A model generated the notes under the pieces. That model was not told the DNA's origin. It ran no database searches and worked only from the letters and a program-made list of their open reading frames with translations. The position numbers and the translations under genes were made by a program. A DNA stretch of 64,000 nt from Bacteroidaceae bacterium (GTDB lineage Bacteria > Bacteroidota > Bacteroidia > Bacteroidales > Bacteroidaceae): NCBI GenBank assembly GCA_017429525.1, contig JAFROT010000048.1, positions 1 through 64,000 on the forward strand, read 5' to 3'. Numbering within the stretch: the stretch's first letter is position 1; every line of letters begins with the position of its first letter. This document shows positions 25,120-35,083 of this stretch, in pieces.

Positions 25120-28014
25120 TCAGCGTTTCAGCCGAACTTCCTTGCCGTCGTAGTTGACGATGATGGCGGCACTTTCCTGTCCGAAGGGCTGCGGATGGTC
25201 GCGCCCGATGAAGACTACGCGGAACGTGCGCTGCTGTAGCATGCCGTCGAACTGGCCACGGCGCTCGCCTATCACGAGCTCGCCCTTTGCCTCGTCGTAG
25301 TCGAAGGGAATCAAGGCGTAGTCGCCATGCTCGTAGTTGTAGTTGGTGCCTTCGTCCTCGTAGAGCGTGAAGTGGCCGTCGCTGCCCGTGCAGACATAAA
25401 TGGTCAGTTCGCTCGGTGCCAGCTCTGAGCTGTACTGCATCACGGGTCCCATAGGCAGGATAGAGCCTGCACGAACGTAGAGCGGCACGCGTTCGTAGGG
25501 AGCTGCCACTTCCATGCGTTCGCCTCCCTCGATGTAGCGGCCCGTATAGAAGTCGTACCAGCCGCCGGCGGGGAAGTAGACCGAGCGGCTGCGGGCGCCG
25601 TATGTGTAGACGGGAGCCACCATCAGGGCCGGACCGAACATATACTGGTCGCTCACGTCGCGCACTTGGCGATCGGACGTGAAATCCATCACGAGCGGAC
25701 GCATCAGCGTGTAGTCCTCGGCCCACGCCATGCCCGCCATCGAGTAGAGGTAGGGCATCAGCTGATAGCGCAGGCGTGTGTAGTAGACGATGGAGCGGTA
25801 GGCAGGGTCGCCTTCGTTGGCGATATTCCAGACCTCGCGGCAGGGGAACTGTCCGTGGGCGCGATAGAGCGGGCAGAAGGCGCCGAACTGATACCAGCGC
25901 GTCTGCAGTTCCTGCCACTCGCGCCAGTCGTCGGTCACCGTGCCGTTGGCGAAGGCTGCCTGAGCGCCGTAATAGCGATTCTCGATGGTGAAGCCTCCGA
26001 TGTCCATCGTCCAGAATGGAATGCCGCTTACCGAGAAGTTCAGTCCGGCCGTGATCTGCGCTTTCATGTCCTCCCAACGCGAAGCGATGTCGCCGCTCCA
26101 GGTGGCTGTCGAATAGCGCTGGAGGCCAGCGAAGCCCGAGCGCGTCAGCAGGAACACGCGGCGGTTGGCGTCGGCCTCGCGCTGTCCCTCGTAGATAGCT
26201 TTGGCGTTCATCAGCGCATAGGCATTGAAGTACTGCGTCGACGGTCCGAGCGCCGTAGGGCCGCAGAGCGCCTTGCGATAGTCCATGTCGGTGCAGTCGG
26301 TCACGTTGGGCTCGCTGGCATCCATCCACCAGGCATCGATGCCGAGGGGGTAGAGGTGCTCGCGCATCTGTTGCCAGAAGAGGCGGCGTGCGTCGGCGCT
26401 GTAGGCGTCGTAGAACGAACCTATGTAGCCCGGTCCCACCCAGTCGCGTATGCTGTCCTCGACGGCCTGACGGTACATCCAGCCGTGCTCATCGAACTCA
26501 CGGAAGTGCTCAGTGCCTGCGTAGAACTTAGGCCAAACCGAAATCATCATGTGAGCGTTCAGGGCGTGGATGCTGTCGACCATCGCCTTGGGGTCGGGGA
26601 AACGTGCCGGGTCGAACTCATGGCTGCCCCATTGGTCTTCGGGCCAGTAGAACCAGTCGAGGACGATATTGTCAATCGGTATCTGACGGCTGCGGAACTC
26701 ACCGAGCGTCGAGAGCAGTTCGTCCTGCGTCTTGTAGCGCTCGCGGCTCTGCCAGTAGCCCATGGCCCAGCGCGGCATCACGGGAGCCTTGCCCGTGAGC
26801 GTGCGATAGCCGCTGACTACCTCGTCCATCGTAGCGCCCGCCACGAAGTAGTAGTCCATCTGCTCTTGCATCTCACTCCACCACGACATCTGCCGGCTCT
26901 CCTCGTCGCTCACGGGAGCCATGGCGCGCAGCCCAAAGAACGACTTGCCGCCGTCGGGGCGCCATTCCACGCGCAGACGGGCACGTGCTCCGGCCTTCAT
27001 CGGCACCTCGAAGCGCCAGCTGTTGGGGTTCCATGCCGCGCGCCAGCGCTCAGGCACCACCAGTTGGTCGTCCATGTAGACCTTCACGTAGCCCGCGTAG
27101 TAGAGTTGGAAGCGGTGCAGGCCGCTCGTCCGTGCCTCCAGCTCACCCTCGTAGGTGACGTTGCTGCCGCCGAAGGGGAAGTCCTCGGGCAGGTTGACCG
27201 TCCGCTGCAGGTGGGCAGCGCGGTCGTTGACCTCGAAGTAGAGTGAGTCTTCGCGTCGCACCAGTGAGGGCGTCTCAGCGTCGGCTGCCACGTACGTTCC
27301 CGTGAGGGCTCCTTCGTTTCCGTCCTTGTCGCGCAGAAGGAATACCTCGCCCAACTGCGCGTAGGGGCGTGGGTTGCCGAAGCGGCAGAGCGAGTAGCTG
27401 TCCCACAGCAGACCGTAGCCTTCGGTGGAGACCACAAACGGTACCGACACCTTTGTGTTGTACTGGAAGAGCTCTTCGTTACGACCCTTGTAGTTGAATT
27501 CGTCCGACTGATGTTGCCCCAGTCCGTAGAGCCCCTCGTCATCGGCCGTCGAGGCGAACACTTGGCGCACGGAGTAGCCCTTGCGGCCTTCCACCTCAAT
27601 GGGACGGAATGAGCGCCCACCCTCGGCCTCGGCCAGCAGCAGGCGTCCCTCGGCATCGCTGAAGTGGACCACGCCTGTCTGTAGGGATACGGCAGCCGTC
27701 ACGCGGGCCGTGCGCACCAGTACCGAGTCGTCGCGCTCTTCGATGCTGAAGTCAACTGCGTTCTGCTGCGGCAGCACCACCAGGCTCTCCGAGTCCTTGA
27801 AGCGCCGTTCGGGCGTGGCCGAGACGCGCATCAGGCAGTCGCCCAGCACTTGGATTCGCACTTGTCGGGCCGTCGTGTCGCTGTGCTCCGTCAGGTGTAC
27901 GATGATGCCATCGCGTGTGCGCTCCACGCCTGTGCCATTTTGGCAGGCCACCATAGCCATCACTCCGACGGCCATCAGCACTGCCCATCTTCTGAAAGAC
28001 AACATTTTCTTCAT
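25120..28014 (-). CDS. GH31 alpha-glycosidase with PA14 insert, probable alpha-xylosidase
   Basis: A 964-residue GH31 lipoprotein (Cys in MVACQN). The N-terminal beta-sandwich is interrupted by a PA14-like domain at about residues 280-350 (GLHRFQLYYAGYVKVYMDDQ). The barrel has the nucleophile Asp in DAWWMDASEPN near 565 and the acid/base Asp in TATWSGDIASRW near 640. C-terminal beta domains follow. The PA14 insert plus this motif set matches Bacteroides GH31 alpha-xylosidases of xyloglucan utilisation, but no other xyloglucan gene is near, so alpha-glucosidase or other activities remain possible. The mRNA probably has a ~250-nt leader containing two 63-bp tandem repeats. Confidence 0.88.
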   Translation of the reverse strand: MKKMLSFRRWAVLMAVGVMAMVACQNGTGVERTRDGIIVHLTEHSDTTARQVRIQVLGDCLMRVSATPERRFKDSESLVVLPQQNAVDFSIEERDDSVLVRTARVTAAVSLQTGVVHFSDAEGRLLLAEAEGGRSFRPIEVEGRKGYSVRQVFASTADDEGLYGLGQHQSDEFNYKGRNEELFQYNTKVSVPFVVSTEGYGLLWDSYSLCRFGNPRPYAQLGEVFLLRDKDGNEGALTGTYVAADAETPSLVRREDSLYFEVNDRAAHLQRTVNLPEDFPFGGSNVTYEGELEARTSGLHRFQLYYAGYVKVYMDDQLVVPERWRAAWNPNSWRFEVPMKAGARARLRVEWRPDGGKSFFGLRAMAPVSDEESRQMSWWSEMQEQMDYYFVAGATMDEVVSGYRTLTGKAPVMPRWAMGYWQSRERYKTQDELLSTLGEFRSRQIPIDNIVLDWFYWPEDQWGSHEFDPARFPDPKAMVDSIHALNAHMMISVWPKFYAGTEHFREFDEHGWMYRQAVEDSIRDWVGPGYIGSFYDAYSADARRLFWQQMREHLYPLGIDAWWMDASEPNVTDCTDMDYRKALCGPTALGPSTQYFNAYALMNAKAIYEGQREADANRRVFLLTRSGFAGLQRYSTATWSGDIASRWEDMKAQITAGLNFSVSGIPFWTMDIGGFTIENRYYGAQAAFANGTVTDDWREWQELQTRWYQFGAFCPLYRAHGQFPCREVWNIANEGDPAYRSIVYYTRLRYQLMPYLYSMAGMAWAEDYTLMRPLVMDFTSDRQVRDVSDQYMFGPALMVAPVYTYGARSRSVYFPAGGWYDFYTGRYIEGGERMEVAAPYERVPLYVRAGSILPMGPVMQYSSELAPSELTIYVCTGSDGHFTLYEDEGTNYNYEHGDYALIPFDYDEAKGELVIGERRGQFDGMLQQRTFRVVFIGRDHPQPFGQESAAIIVNYDGKEVRLKR

Positions 28015-28094
28015 GATCGGTATTCAGTTTGTTAGTTGCTCATGAATAAGTTAAGCTTAAGCAAATGCTCTAAGGCTCAGAGACGCTACTGCTA

Positions 28095-28220
28095 AGGCGC
28101 TCCTCGCACAACTGCTCAGGTGCTTATCGACCAAATGCCTATCGCACAACTGCCCAGAGGCGCTCCTCGCACAACTGCTCAGGTGCTTATCAACCAAATG
28201 CCTATCGCACAACTGCCCAA
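28095..28220. repeat. Two tandem 63-bp repeats in the GH31 leader
   Basis: Units 28095-28157 and 28158-28220 are nearly identical (AGGCGCTCCTCGCACAACTG at the start of each). Inside each, CGCACAACTGC occurs twice. They lie between the predicted GH31 promoter (28270-28299) and its start codon, so they would be transcribed as 5' UTR. Confidence 0.85.
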
Positions 28221-28269
28221 CGCCCAAAGGCCCATTTGTCCAAAATGCTCAGCATAAGCCCATCGAGCG

Positions 28270-28299
28270 CAAAATTACTACTTTTTTTCGTATGCCAAA
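28270..28299 (-). promoter_or_regulatory. Promoter of the GH31 gene
   Basis: On the - strand TTTG (28296-28299) and TAATTTTG (28270-28277) are 18 bp apart, close to the Bacteroidetes consensus. Transcription would start near 28263, about 250 nt before the ATG. Confidence 0.6.
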
Positions 28300-28394
28300 T
28301 GAAAACCGCAATTTTTTTGATGAAATAAAACAAATAAAGGTACGCGCGCGAGAAACCATCGTAAGTAGCCTCGCTCTATAATCGCATCGCCTAG

Positions 28395-28543
28395 CACGTA
28401 TATACGCATCGCCTCACACGTACTATACGCGAAGCCCTACACGTATATACGCATCGCCTCACACGTACTATACGCGAAGCCCTACACGTACTATACGCGA
28501 AGCCCTACACGTACTATACGCATAGCCCTTCGCGTATAGTACG
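28395..28543. repeat. Tandem array, 22-23 bp units starting CACGTA
   Basis: Six units begin at 28395, 28417, 28440, 28462, 28485 and 28508. Two types occur: CACGTATATACGCATCGCCT and CACGTACTATACGCGAAGCC. A degenerate unit may precede at about 28372, and an inverted piece (CGCGTATAGTACG) ends the array at 28531-28543. The 12-mer CACGTATATACG also occurs near 51490. Nothing coding is seen in 28015-28651 apart from these repeats. Confidence 0.85.
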
Positions 28544-28605
28544 CTGACTTTACCTGTCTTTTCGTGCCGTTTTTATGTGTCTTTTGAGTTGTAGAATTCC
28601 TTCGG

Positions 28606-28637
28606 TTGTGACAACGCTTATTGTACGCTTCAGTTGC
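28606..28637. repeat. Direct repeat, left copy, flanking the esterase pair
   Basis: This 32-bp stretch (TTGTGACAACG...ACGCTTCAGTTGC) matches 31025-31057 at 29 of 33 aligned positions. The two copies enclose the esterase pair at 28652-30711. Confidence 0.75.
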
Positions 28638-28651
28638 CAAAGCGGATAAGG

Positions 28652-29794
28652 CTAATAGACCTTGTCAACTAACTCGAGGCCGTAGGAATGCACCTCCCCG
28701 TCCACGGCATCTTCTATCCACTTGGCAAAGCTGCCGTTGCCGCTGCGGTCGGTGAAGAAATCATCGGTCAGCAGGATGGTGTGCTGTGTCAGTGCCTCCT
28801 CTTGTCGCGTGATGATATCATCCCATAGGAAGATGCCGCAAGATGGGATGTTATCCTTGAGTTGCTGCACAAAGGTCTTGAGGTTCTGCTGCTGAAGGTC
28901 GCCGTCGGCTCTTGTGGCCTTGTCGTTGCGATGAGCATCAAAATAGGTCTGTACATTGGCTAGCGCTTCATCGCGAACGGAGCAACCATATAGAATCTTA
29001 ACCCGCTCGCCATAATCGCGATGCAACGATAGCAGACAATCCAGAATGATGTTGTCTGAGACGATGCGGTTAGCAATCTCTGCGGGCGTCTTCCACACAT
29101 TCTCTGCCACTTGGCGCCAATCCTTGTACAGGCATAAAGCACCATCCACGCAAACCGTGACATTGGTCGTATAGGGGAAATGCCCAATGACATCTTCTGC
29201 CAGAATAGCCGTACCCCATCCTCCTGCACTATAGCCGCAAATGAGCAAGGCCTCGGGCTCTCCCAGCAGAGGCAGGACGCTGCGCAACGCCGCTGTATAG
29301 TTGGTGTAGCCGTGATGGTGGAGGACTTTCTGCTCGCCCGCGAGGGAGGTATAGGGGAAGTCGCCTGTGCCGCAATGGAAATCGCCGTTGCCATACGGAA
29401 TGGCCAGGATGGACCAGTCTTTGAACGGATTCCTCTCGTCCTGTGAGCCGATGCCCCAGGTGGCTATGAAGTTCTGGTACTTGACATTGTCGGAATAGAA
29501 TCCGCCTTCAGTGACGACAGACCTGCCGCGTGCTGCCGTATACGCATCGACGCTGACGCCGCCACCGAAGAAATAGACCATCATCTTGTTGGCCGTTCCT
29601 TTACGGAAATAGGCACACCAACGAGAGCCATCGGCAGAGACGGCTCCATCGGGCGACACTTCGTACCACTTGCCCACTTCGGGCTCCCCCTGAAGTTCCG
29701 GGAACTCCTGCAGAAAGGAATGTTTGAGCACGATAAATGCGCCAATCGCGAGGATGGCGAGGCCGATAAGGGCTATTGCGAATATCTTCTTCAT
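28652..29794 (-). CDS. Pectin acetylesterase-family protein
   Basis: A 380-residue protein with an N-terminal membrane anchor or signal segment (MKKIFAIALIGLAILAIGAF). It resembles the pectin acetylesterase/NOTUM family: VYFFGGGVSVDA oxyanion region, ATWGIGS, ICGYSAGGWG nucleophile elbow (near residue 190) and conserved Cys residues. The family removes acetyl or other acyl groups from glycans or proteins; pectin is the usual bacterial substrate. It overlaps the upstream esterase gene by 4 bp (ATGA), so the pair is co-translated. The region is more A/T-rich than its neighbours and flanked by direct repeats, hinting at acquisition. Confidence 0.78.
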   Translation of the reverse strand: MKKIFAIALIGLAILAIGAFIVLKHSFLQEFPELQGEPEVGKWYEVSPDGAVSADGSRWCAYFRKGTANKMMVYFFGGGVSVDAYTAARGRSVVTEGGFYSDNVKYQNFIATWGIGSQDERNPFKDWSILAIPYGNGDFHCGTGDFPYTSLAGEQKVLHHHGYTNYTAALRSVLPLLGEPEALLICGYSAGGWGTAILAEDVIGHFPYTTNVTVCVDGALCLYKDWRQVAENVWKTPAEIANRIVSDNIILDCLLSLHRDYGERVKILYGCSVRDEALANVQTYFDAHRNDKATRADGDLQQQNLKTFVQQLKDNIPSCGIFLWDDIITRQEEALTQHTILLTDDFFTDRSGNGSFAKWIEDAVDGEVHSYGLELVDKVY

Positions 29795-30711
29795 AAACTC
29801 TTTCTCTTGATATTCTTCCAGCGGTTTGTATTTTTCAGTATCTCAGCATCATCCCCGATAAAAGCTTTGCCTGCCGCGCTATCGCCCTTCAGGAAATAAC
29901 AAAACCAAGCTGTCATATAAGGGTCGCCTTCGCCGCCCATCTCCTCATGGTCCTTGCTCGTATGGCGCGCAGCAACGACGGGAAAGTCGCCTGTCGTCTC
30001 GTCGAAATTAGCTTGAAAAGCCTCCTCCGGACTGATGATTTTCGAATCCCAGTCGCCCGTACCTGCTACCATCAGCAGCGGAGCACTGATTTTGCTGAAG
30101 TCAGAGGCTCCCCACTTGAAGTTGATGCCTATCTGCTTCTGGGGACAACTGCACAGATACACAGCCTTATACGCTCTACTATTAGGATAGGCCGTAGCAG
30201 CCATGACAGCTCCGAATGCGCCTTGTGAATATCCGGCAATGGCTATCTTCGTCGTGTCAATCCTGTCATGAAACTGATTGTCCTGCTGGGCTGCAAGCGC
30301 AAGAAATGCATCCAACGTCTGCGACATAGAAGCACCTGTGCCTGTCTGCTTATCCATGTTGCCTATCACCACAAAGCCCCAGGATGCCAAATGCTCCATC
30401 GCCTCCATCAGGTCGTAAGCCGTGGTATTCGATGCGTTGCCGATATTGACAAGAGGCAACGCTTGGACAGACTTCAGAAGGGACTGAGGATAGACTACGA
30501 CAATCTTGCCAATGGTGGCATTGTCGCTATCGTATTCTACCCTTGCAACTTCCTCGCCGCCGTTCTGCTTATACTTACTTTCAATGGGCAGTGAGGTATC
30601 AATGTCTCCTTTGTAGAACCCTGCTTTCTTAGAGTCTTGACAATTGACTGTGGTGAAGGAAACGATCAGAAGAAGACCGCAAATGATACTTTTACTAACA
30701 ATCCTATTCAT
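29791..30711 (-). CDS. Secreted alpha/beta hydrolase (PET-hydrolase/dienelactone-like fold)
   Basis: A 306-residue protein with a lipoprotein-like signal peptide (Cys in TVNCQD). IVVVYPQSLL leads to the elbow IAGYSQGAFGAVMAA (near residue 162), the acid strand LLMVAGTGDWDSKI and AARHTSKDHEEM with the probable catalytic His. The organisation matches chlorophyllase/poly-ester hydrolase-like alpha/beta hydrolases. Its natural substrate is unknown; acting together with the coupled pectin acetylesterase-like protein on acylated glycans is an inference. Confidence 0.75.
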   Translation of the reverse strand: MNRIVSKSIICGLLLIVSFTTVNCQDSKKAGFYKGDIDTSLPIESKYKQNGGEEVARVEYDSDNATIGKIVVVYPQSLLKSVQALPLVNIGNASNTTAYDLMEAMEHLASWGFVVIGNMDKQTGTGASMSQTLDAFLALAAQQDNQFHDRIDTTKIAIAGYSQGAFGAVMAATAYPNSRAYKAVYLCSCPQKQIGINFKWGASDFSKISAPLLMVAGTGDWDSKIISPEEAFQANFDETTGDFPVVAARHTSKDHEEMGGEGDPYMTAWFCYFLKGDSAAGKAFIGDDAEILKNTNRWKNIKRKSL

Positions 30712-30848
30712 GTTATTCGTCGTTTAAAGCGATGTAAAATGGTTAGAGGTATGGTGATTACGCATTTCTTGCGAGTGTGTTCTTTCTTTATTATCTATGT
30801 ATGATAACGATTTGACGTCGCAGAAGCTATAAAAGTTGCATGGGTGAC

Positions 30849-30902
30849 GAAAAAATGGCCTTTTCTATGCCAAAAAATGGCCTTCATCGCAGATAAATGG
30901 CC
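30849..30902. repeat. Three phased AAATGGCC motifs
   Basis: AAATGGCC-containing motifs recur at about 21-22 bp intervals (ending near 30860, 30882 and 30902). They lie upstream of the esterase pair and downstream of the carboxypeptidase-regulatory-like gene. No clear -7 element was found. The remainder of 30712-31049 has no gene. Confidence 0.55.
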
Positions 30903-31024
30903 TGCAGAACCCTTGTAGGAGACCTTCGCGCAGGCTTCTAGGAGGGCTCGATTGTGTTAAGTAGATGATGAAAGTATATGAAAGTCAAGAATTTATCTGC
31001 CTATGCCTACCTGCCGTGTGACAA

Positions 31025-31057
31025 TTGTGACAACGTTTTATTGCACGCTTCAGTTGC
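31025..31057. repeat. Direct repeat, right copy, overlapping a stop codon
   Basis: This copy overlaps the stop codon of the gene at 31050-32279 and matches 28606-28637. The left copy therefore looks like a duplicated 3' end of that gene. Confidence 0.75.
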
Positions 31058-32279
31058 TGATGGTCCGCTCTACGGAGCGGCGCAGGCGGTCGATGGCCCG
31101 GTTCAAGGACTCGGTGGGTTCGATGATGTTGTCGGGTCCCCAGAAGTCAGGCTCGCTGAAGAGGTCAACGTTATCGTAGAGGTTGTCGTGTCGGCGGAAG
31201 CTGTCGCGCCCGCGGATGGACTGGGCATCTTGTAGGATATTGGTAACGACGAACTCGCTGACCACCGTGAAGGGCGAAGCGAACAGACGGCGGCTCCAGT
31301 CGCACTTGAAGCGAATCTCGTTGCGAACATAGTTGAGGTAGGTGATGCCGTCCTCGGTGCGATAGTAGATGTTCATCGTCAGCTCGAGCGGCGTGAAGCG
31401 CAGCCCTGCAGGCTTATAGACGAGCATGGCGTTGGTGGCGAGTGCCCGGTTGCGGAGGTCCAGGCTGAGGTCGGCTCGCGAGATGGCCAACGAATGCTGA
31501 TCGATGTAAAGGGTGGCGTAGAAGAGGGCGTAGGGCCGCTGTCGCTCACGAGGCGTCATTTGGATGACGTAGTGCATGCGGTCGTCGAGTTTCTGTATGC
31601 CTTCGAGCGAGTAGTCGAAGGCGGTGAGGTCGTCGGGGTAGAACAGGAGTTCAATGTTCTTGACGACATCAGCGAGTATGGGTAGGGTCGGTCCTCCCTG
31701 CAGCTTCACGGCCAGCGTGTCGGCACTCTTGATGTTCATCATGCGGCGTCCTCGTCGGATGGCGACGGCGTCGAAGTCTGTTTTCTTGTTGTATACGGTC
31801 TTGTAGAGTTCGACGACGGCCTCGCTAATGCTGATGTACTGACGGCGCTTCTGCATGACCTCGCGGTAGAAACCGTAGTAAGAGGTCTCGCGCTGGCTAT
31901 AGTTGAAGGGGAAGCGGCTGATGGCCTGACTGACGATTTTCCACGGCGAGAGTGACCGCACGACGAGCTCGTCCATAGTGACGACAGAAGGTTGCAACTC
32001 AACGCTGAGTTGTCTGTCGCGAGTGATGTCTACGCGCTGGCTAAGGTAGCCGATGAGGGAGAAAGTGAGGGAGGTGGTTTCAGGACTCACTTTCAGCGTG
32101 AAGCGTCCTTGGTCGTTGGTCACCGTGCCCACGCGTACCGCTACCACACTGACGTGCGGTAGTGGCTGGCGGGTTTGTCGGTCTGTTACGATGCCGCTGA
32201 TGGTGATGAGCTCTTCAGCCGACATCGTGAGTCCAACCATCACCAGAAGCAGGGCTATGAGGTGACGAAGACGCGGCAT
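31050..32279 (-). CDS. Carboxypeptidase-regulatory-like domain protein
   Basis: A 409-residue secreted protein with a signal peptide (residues 1-20). A CarboxypepD_reg-like beta domain spans about 27-100 (ISGIVTDRQTRQPLPHVSVV, DQGRFTLKV, LIGYLSQRV), the fold that precedes many Bacteroidetes outer-membrane proteins. The remaining 300 residues are a beta-rich domain (ETSYYGFYREVMQKRRQYI, AVVELYKTVY) common in uncharacterised outer-membrane-associated proteins. No TonB plug or barrel is present. It starts 40 bp after the valS stop, so it may be read from the mazG-valS promoter. Confidence 0.8.
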   Translation of the reverse strand: MPRLRHLIALLLVMVGLTMSAEELITISGIVTDRQTRQPLPHVSVVAVRVGTVTNDQGRFTLKVSPETTSLTFSLIGYLSQRVDITRDRQLSVELQPSVVTMDELVVRSLSPWKIVSQAISRFPFNYSQRETSYYGFYREVMQKRRQYISISEAVVELYKTVYNKKTDFDAVAIRRGRRMMNIKSADTLAVKLQGGPTLPILADVVKNIELLFYPDDLTAFDYSLEGIQKLDDRMHYVIQMTPRERQRPYALFYATLYIDQHSLAISRADLSLDLRNRALATNAMLVYKPAGLRFTPLELTMNIYYRTEDGITYLNYVRNEIRFKCDWSRRLFASPFTVVSEFVVTNILQDAQSIRGRDSFRRHDNLYDNVDLFSEPDFWGPDNIIEPTESLNRAIDRLRRSVERTISN

Positions 32280-32319
32280 GAGGGTCTGTGTTTGCTTTCT
32301 GTGTGTCTTAAAGTGTGTC

Positions 32320-35082
32320 CTAAAGTGCTGCGAGGCTCTCGCGTAGGGCTGCTATCTTCTGCTCGGCGTCGGCCTGCTTCTTGCGCTCCATCTCGACGAC
32401 GGCGGCGGGGGCATTCTGCACGAAACGCTCGTTGGCAAGCTTCTTCTGTACGCTGACGAGGAAGCCTTCGATGCGCTGCAGTTCGGCTTCGAGCTTCTTG
32501 CGCTCTGCATCGAGGTCGATGAGGTTGCCCAGGGGCACTGCGTATTCGGCGGTTCCCACAAGGAACGAGGCGCTGCCTTTTGACTTCTCGCTGACGACGT
32601 TGACGACTTCGAGGTTGGCCATCTTCTTGAGGGCTTCTACGCCCCCCTCAGGCAGCGGGCGCAGGTCGGCGGCATCCACCACTTCGAGCGTGAGCTTCTC
32701 CTTGGGCGCGATGTTCTTCTGCGAGCGCACGGCACGGACGTTGGTCACGATTTCCTTGAGTTCGTCGACGGCAGCACAGAGCAGATGGTCGTAGCCGGTC
32801 GAGGCTTCCATGTGGAGTTCGGCTCGCATAATGCTTTCGCCCGGCTGACGCTCGTAGAGGGCCTGCCACAGCTCTTCGGTGATGAAGGGCATGAACGGGT
32901 GCATCATCTTCAGCAGAATCTCGAAGAACTGCAGCGTGATGTCGTAGGTGGCACGGTCGATAGGCTGCTGCTTGCCATCGACATAAGCGGGCTTGATCAT
33001 CTCGAGATACCAGCTTGAGAACTCGTCCCAGAAGAGTTTATAGACTGTCATCAGGGCTTCGCTCAGGCGATACTTGGAGAAGTCGTCGGCCAGTTCCTCG
33101 GCAGCGAGGCGCAACTTGGCTGCGAACCAGCCAGCAGCAAGCTTTGCGGCCTCGGGCTGCTCGCCATCGGCCACCTGCCATCCCTTGACGAGGCGGAAGG
33201 CATTCCAAATCTTATTGTTGAAGTTACGGCCTTGTTCGCAGAGGCTTTCGTCGAAGAGGATGTCGTTGCCGGCAGGGGCGCTGAGCATCATGCCCATGCG
33301 CACGCCGTCGGCACCAAAGCGTTCGATGAGGTCGAGCGGGTCGGGGCTGTTGCCGAGGCTCTTCGACATCTTGCGGCCGAGCTTGTCGCGCACGATGCCC
33401 GTGAAATAGACGTGGCGGAAAGGCATCTTCTTCTCATACTCGTAGCCGGCCATGATCATGCGGGCCACCCAGAAGAAGATGATGTCGGGGCCAGTGACGA
33501 GGTCGGCCGTGGGATAGTAGTAGCTGATCTCTTCGTTGCCGGGATTGCGGATGCCGTCGAAGAGGCTGATGGGCCAGAGCCACGAGCTGAACCAAGTGTC
33601 GAGGGCGTCTTCGTCCTGACGCAGGTCGGCAAGCTGCAAATCGGCGTTGCCGCTCTTCTCGCGGGCAAGAGTTAATGCTTCTTCTTCGTTCTCGGCTACG
33701 ACGAAGCCTCCCGTGGGCAGGTACCAGGCCGGAATGCGGTGGCCCCACCACAGCTGGCGCGAGATGCACCAGTCCTTGATGTTTTCGAGCCAGTGGCGGT
33801 AGGTGTTCTTGTACTTGGCGGGATAGAACTGGATGTCGTCGTTCATGACGGGGTCGAGAGCGATGTCGGCCATGTGCTGCATCTTCAGGAACCACTGCAT
33901 GGAGAGCTTGGGCTCGATGGGCACGCCAGTGCGCTCGGAGCAACCAATCTTGTTGTCGTAGTCCTCGATTTTCTCCATGAGGCCGGCGGCCACCATGTCC
34001 TCGGCAATCTGCTTGCGGCAAGCGAAACGTTCCATGCCGACGTACTTCTCTAAGCCGATGACGTAATCGTTGGACACCTTTGTTTCGGCCAGCGACTTCT
34101 GCTGGGCGGTGGCGATGCGGTCGCTGAGGGTGGCGTCGTCGTTGAAGATGTCGATGGCTTCGAGGTTGTACTTCTCGCCAAGCATATAGTCGTTGACGTC
34201 GTGGGCGGGCGTCACTTTCAGACAGCCTGTACCGAACTCTATGTCAACATATTCATCCTCAATGACGGGAATGACGCGCCCTACGACGGGCACGATGACC
34301 TTCCTGCCTTTGAGCCACTGGTTCTTCGGGTCCTTGGGGTTGATGCACATGGCCACGTCGCCCATGATGGTCTCGGGACGTGTGGTGGCAACGACGGCGT
34401 AATAGCCGCGGTCATCATGATGCACCACATTTCCATCGTCCTCAGCAACGCTGACGGGCGCGCTGTCGGCCAGATAATATTTCATGTAGTAGAGCTTCGT
34501 GTGCTCTTCCTTGTAGATGACTTCTTCGTCAGAGAGGGCGGTCAGGGCCTTGGGGTCCCAGTTGACCATTCGCACGCCGCGGTAGATGAGGCCTTTGCGA
34601 TAGAGGTCTACGAACACCTTGATGACGCTCTCGGAGCGAGGGCCGTCCATGGTGAAGGCGGTGCGGTCCCAGTCGCAGGAGCAGCCGAGCTTGCGCAGCT
34701 GCTTCAGGATGATGCCTCCGTGCTCCTCGGTCCATGCCCATGCGTGCTTGAGGAACTCCTCGCGGGTGAGGTCGGCCTTCTTGATGCCTTGCTCGGCCAG
34801 GCGGTTGACGACCTTAGCCTCCGTGGCGATGCTGGCATGGTCGGTGCCAGGTACCCAGCAGGCATTCTTGCCCTCCATGCGAGCGTGGCGAACGAGGATG
34901 TCCTGGATGGTCTCGTTCAGCACGTGGCCCATGTGGAGCACGCCCGTCACGTTGGGAGGCGGAATGACCACGGTATAAGGCTCGCGGCCGTCGGGCTTAG
35001 AGCTGAACAACTTATTGTCTAACCAATATTGGTACCATTTCCCCTCGACGTCGGAGGGGGAGTACTTACTGCTTATTTCCAT
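32320..35082 (-). CDS. valS: Valyl-tRNA synthetase
   Basis: A 920-residue class I synthetase that charges tRNA-Val. The HIGH motif appears as [11 protein letters not shown] (residues 45-55) and KMSKS as [10 protein letters not shown] near 570. The editing (CP1) domain lies between, with the usual [10 protein letters not shown]-type segment. The C-terminal ~65 residues ([20 protein letters not shown]) form the coiled coil that contacts the tRNA elbow. Length is normal. It starts 1 bp after the mazG stop, showing an operon. Confidence 0.97.
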   Translation of the reverse strand: MEISSKYSPSDVEGKWYQYWLDNKLFSSKPDGREPYTVVIPPPNVTGVLHMGHVLNETIQDILVRHARMEGKNACWVPGTDHASIATEAKVVNRLAEQGIKKADLTREEFLKHAWAWTEEHGGIILKQLRKLGCSCDWDRTAFTMDGPRSESVIKVFVDLYRKGLIYRGVRMVNWDPKALTALSDEEVIYKEEHTKLYYMKYYLADSAPVSVAEDDGNVVHHDDRGYYAVVATTRPETIMGDVAMCINPKDPKNQWLKGRKVIVPVVGRVIPVIEDEYVDIEFGTGCLKVTPAHDVNDYMLGEKYNLEAIDIFNDDATLSDRIATAQQKSLAETKVSNDYVIGLEKYVGMERFACRKQIAEDMVAAGLMEKIEDYDNKIGCSERTGVPIEPKLSMQWFLKMQHMADIALDPVMNDDIQFYPAKYKNTYRHWLENIKDWCISRQLWWGHRIPAWYLPTGGFVVAENEEEALTLAREKSGNADLQLADLRQDEDALDTWFSSWLWPISLFDGIRNPGNEEISYYYPTADLVTGPDIIFFWVARMIMAGYEYEKKMPFRHVYFTGIVRDKLGRKMSKSLGNSPDPLDLIERFGADGVRMGMMLSAPAGNDILFDESLCEQGRNFNNKIWNAFRLVKGWQVADGEQPEAAKLAAGWFAAKLRLAAEELADDFSKYRLSEALMTVYKLFWDEFSSWYLEMIKPAYVDGKQQPIDRATYDITLQFFEILLKMMHPFMPFITEELWQALYERQPGESIMRAELHMEASTGYDHLLCAAVDELKEIVTNVRAVRSQKNIAPKEKLTLEVVDAADLRPLPEGGVEALKKMANLEVVNVVSEKSKGSASFLVGTAEYAVPLGNLIDLDAERKKLEAELQRIEGFLVSVQKKLANERFVQNAPAAVVEMERKKQADAEQKIAALRESLAAL

Positions 35083-35083
35083 A

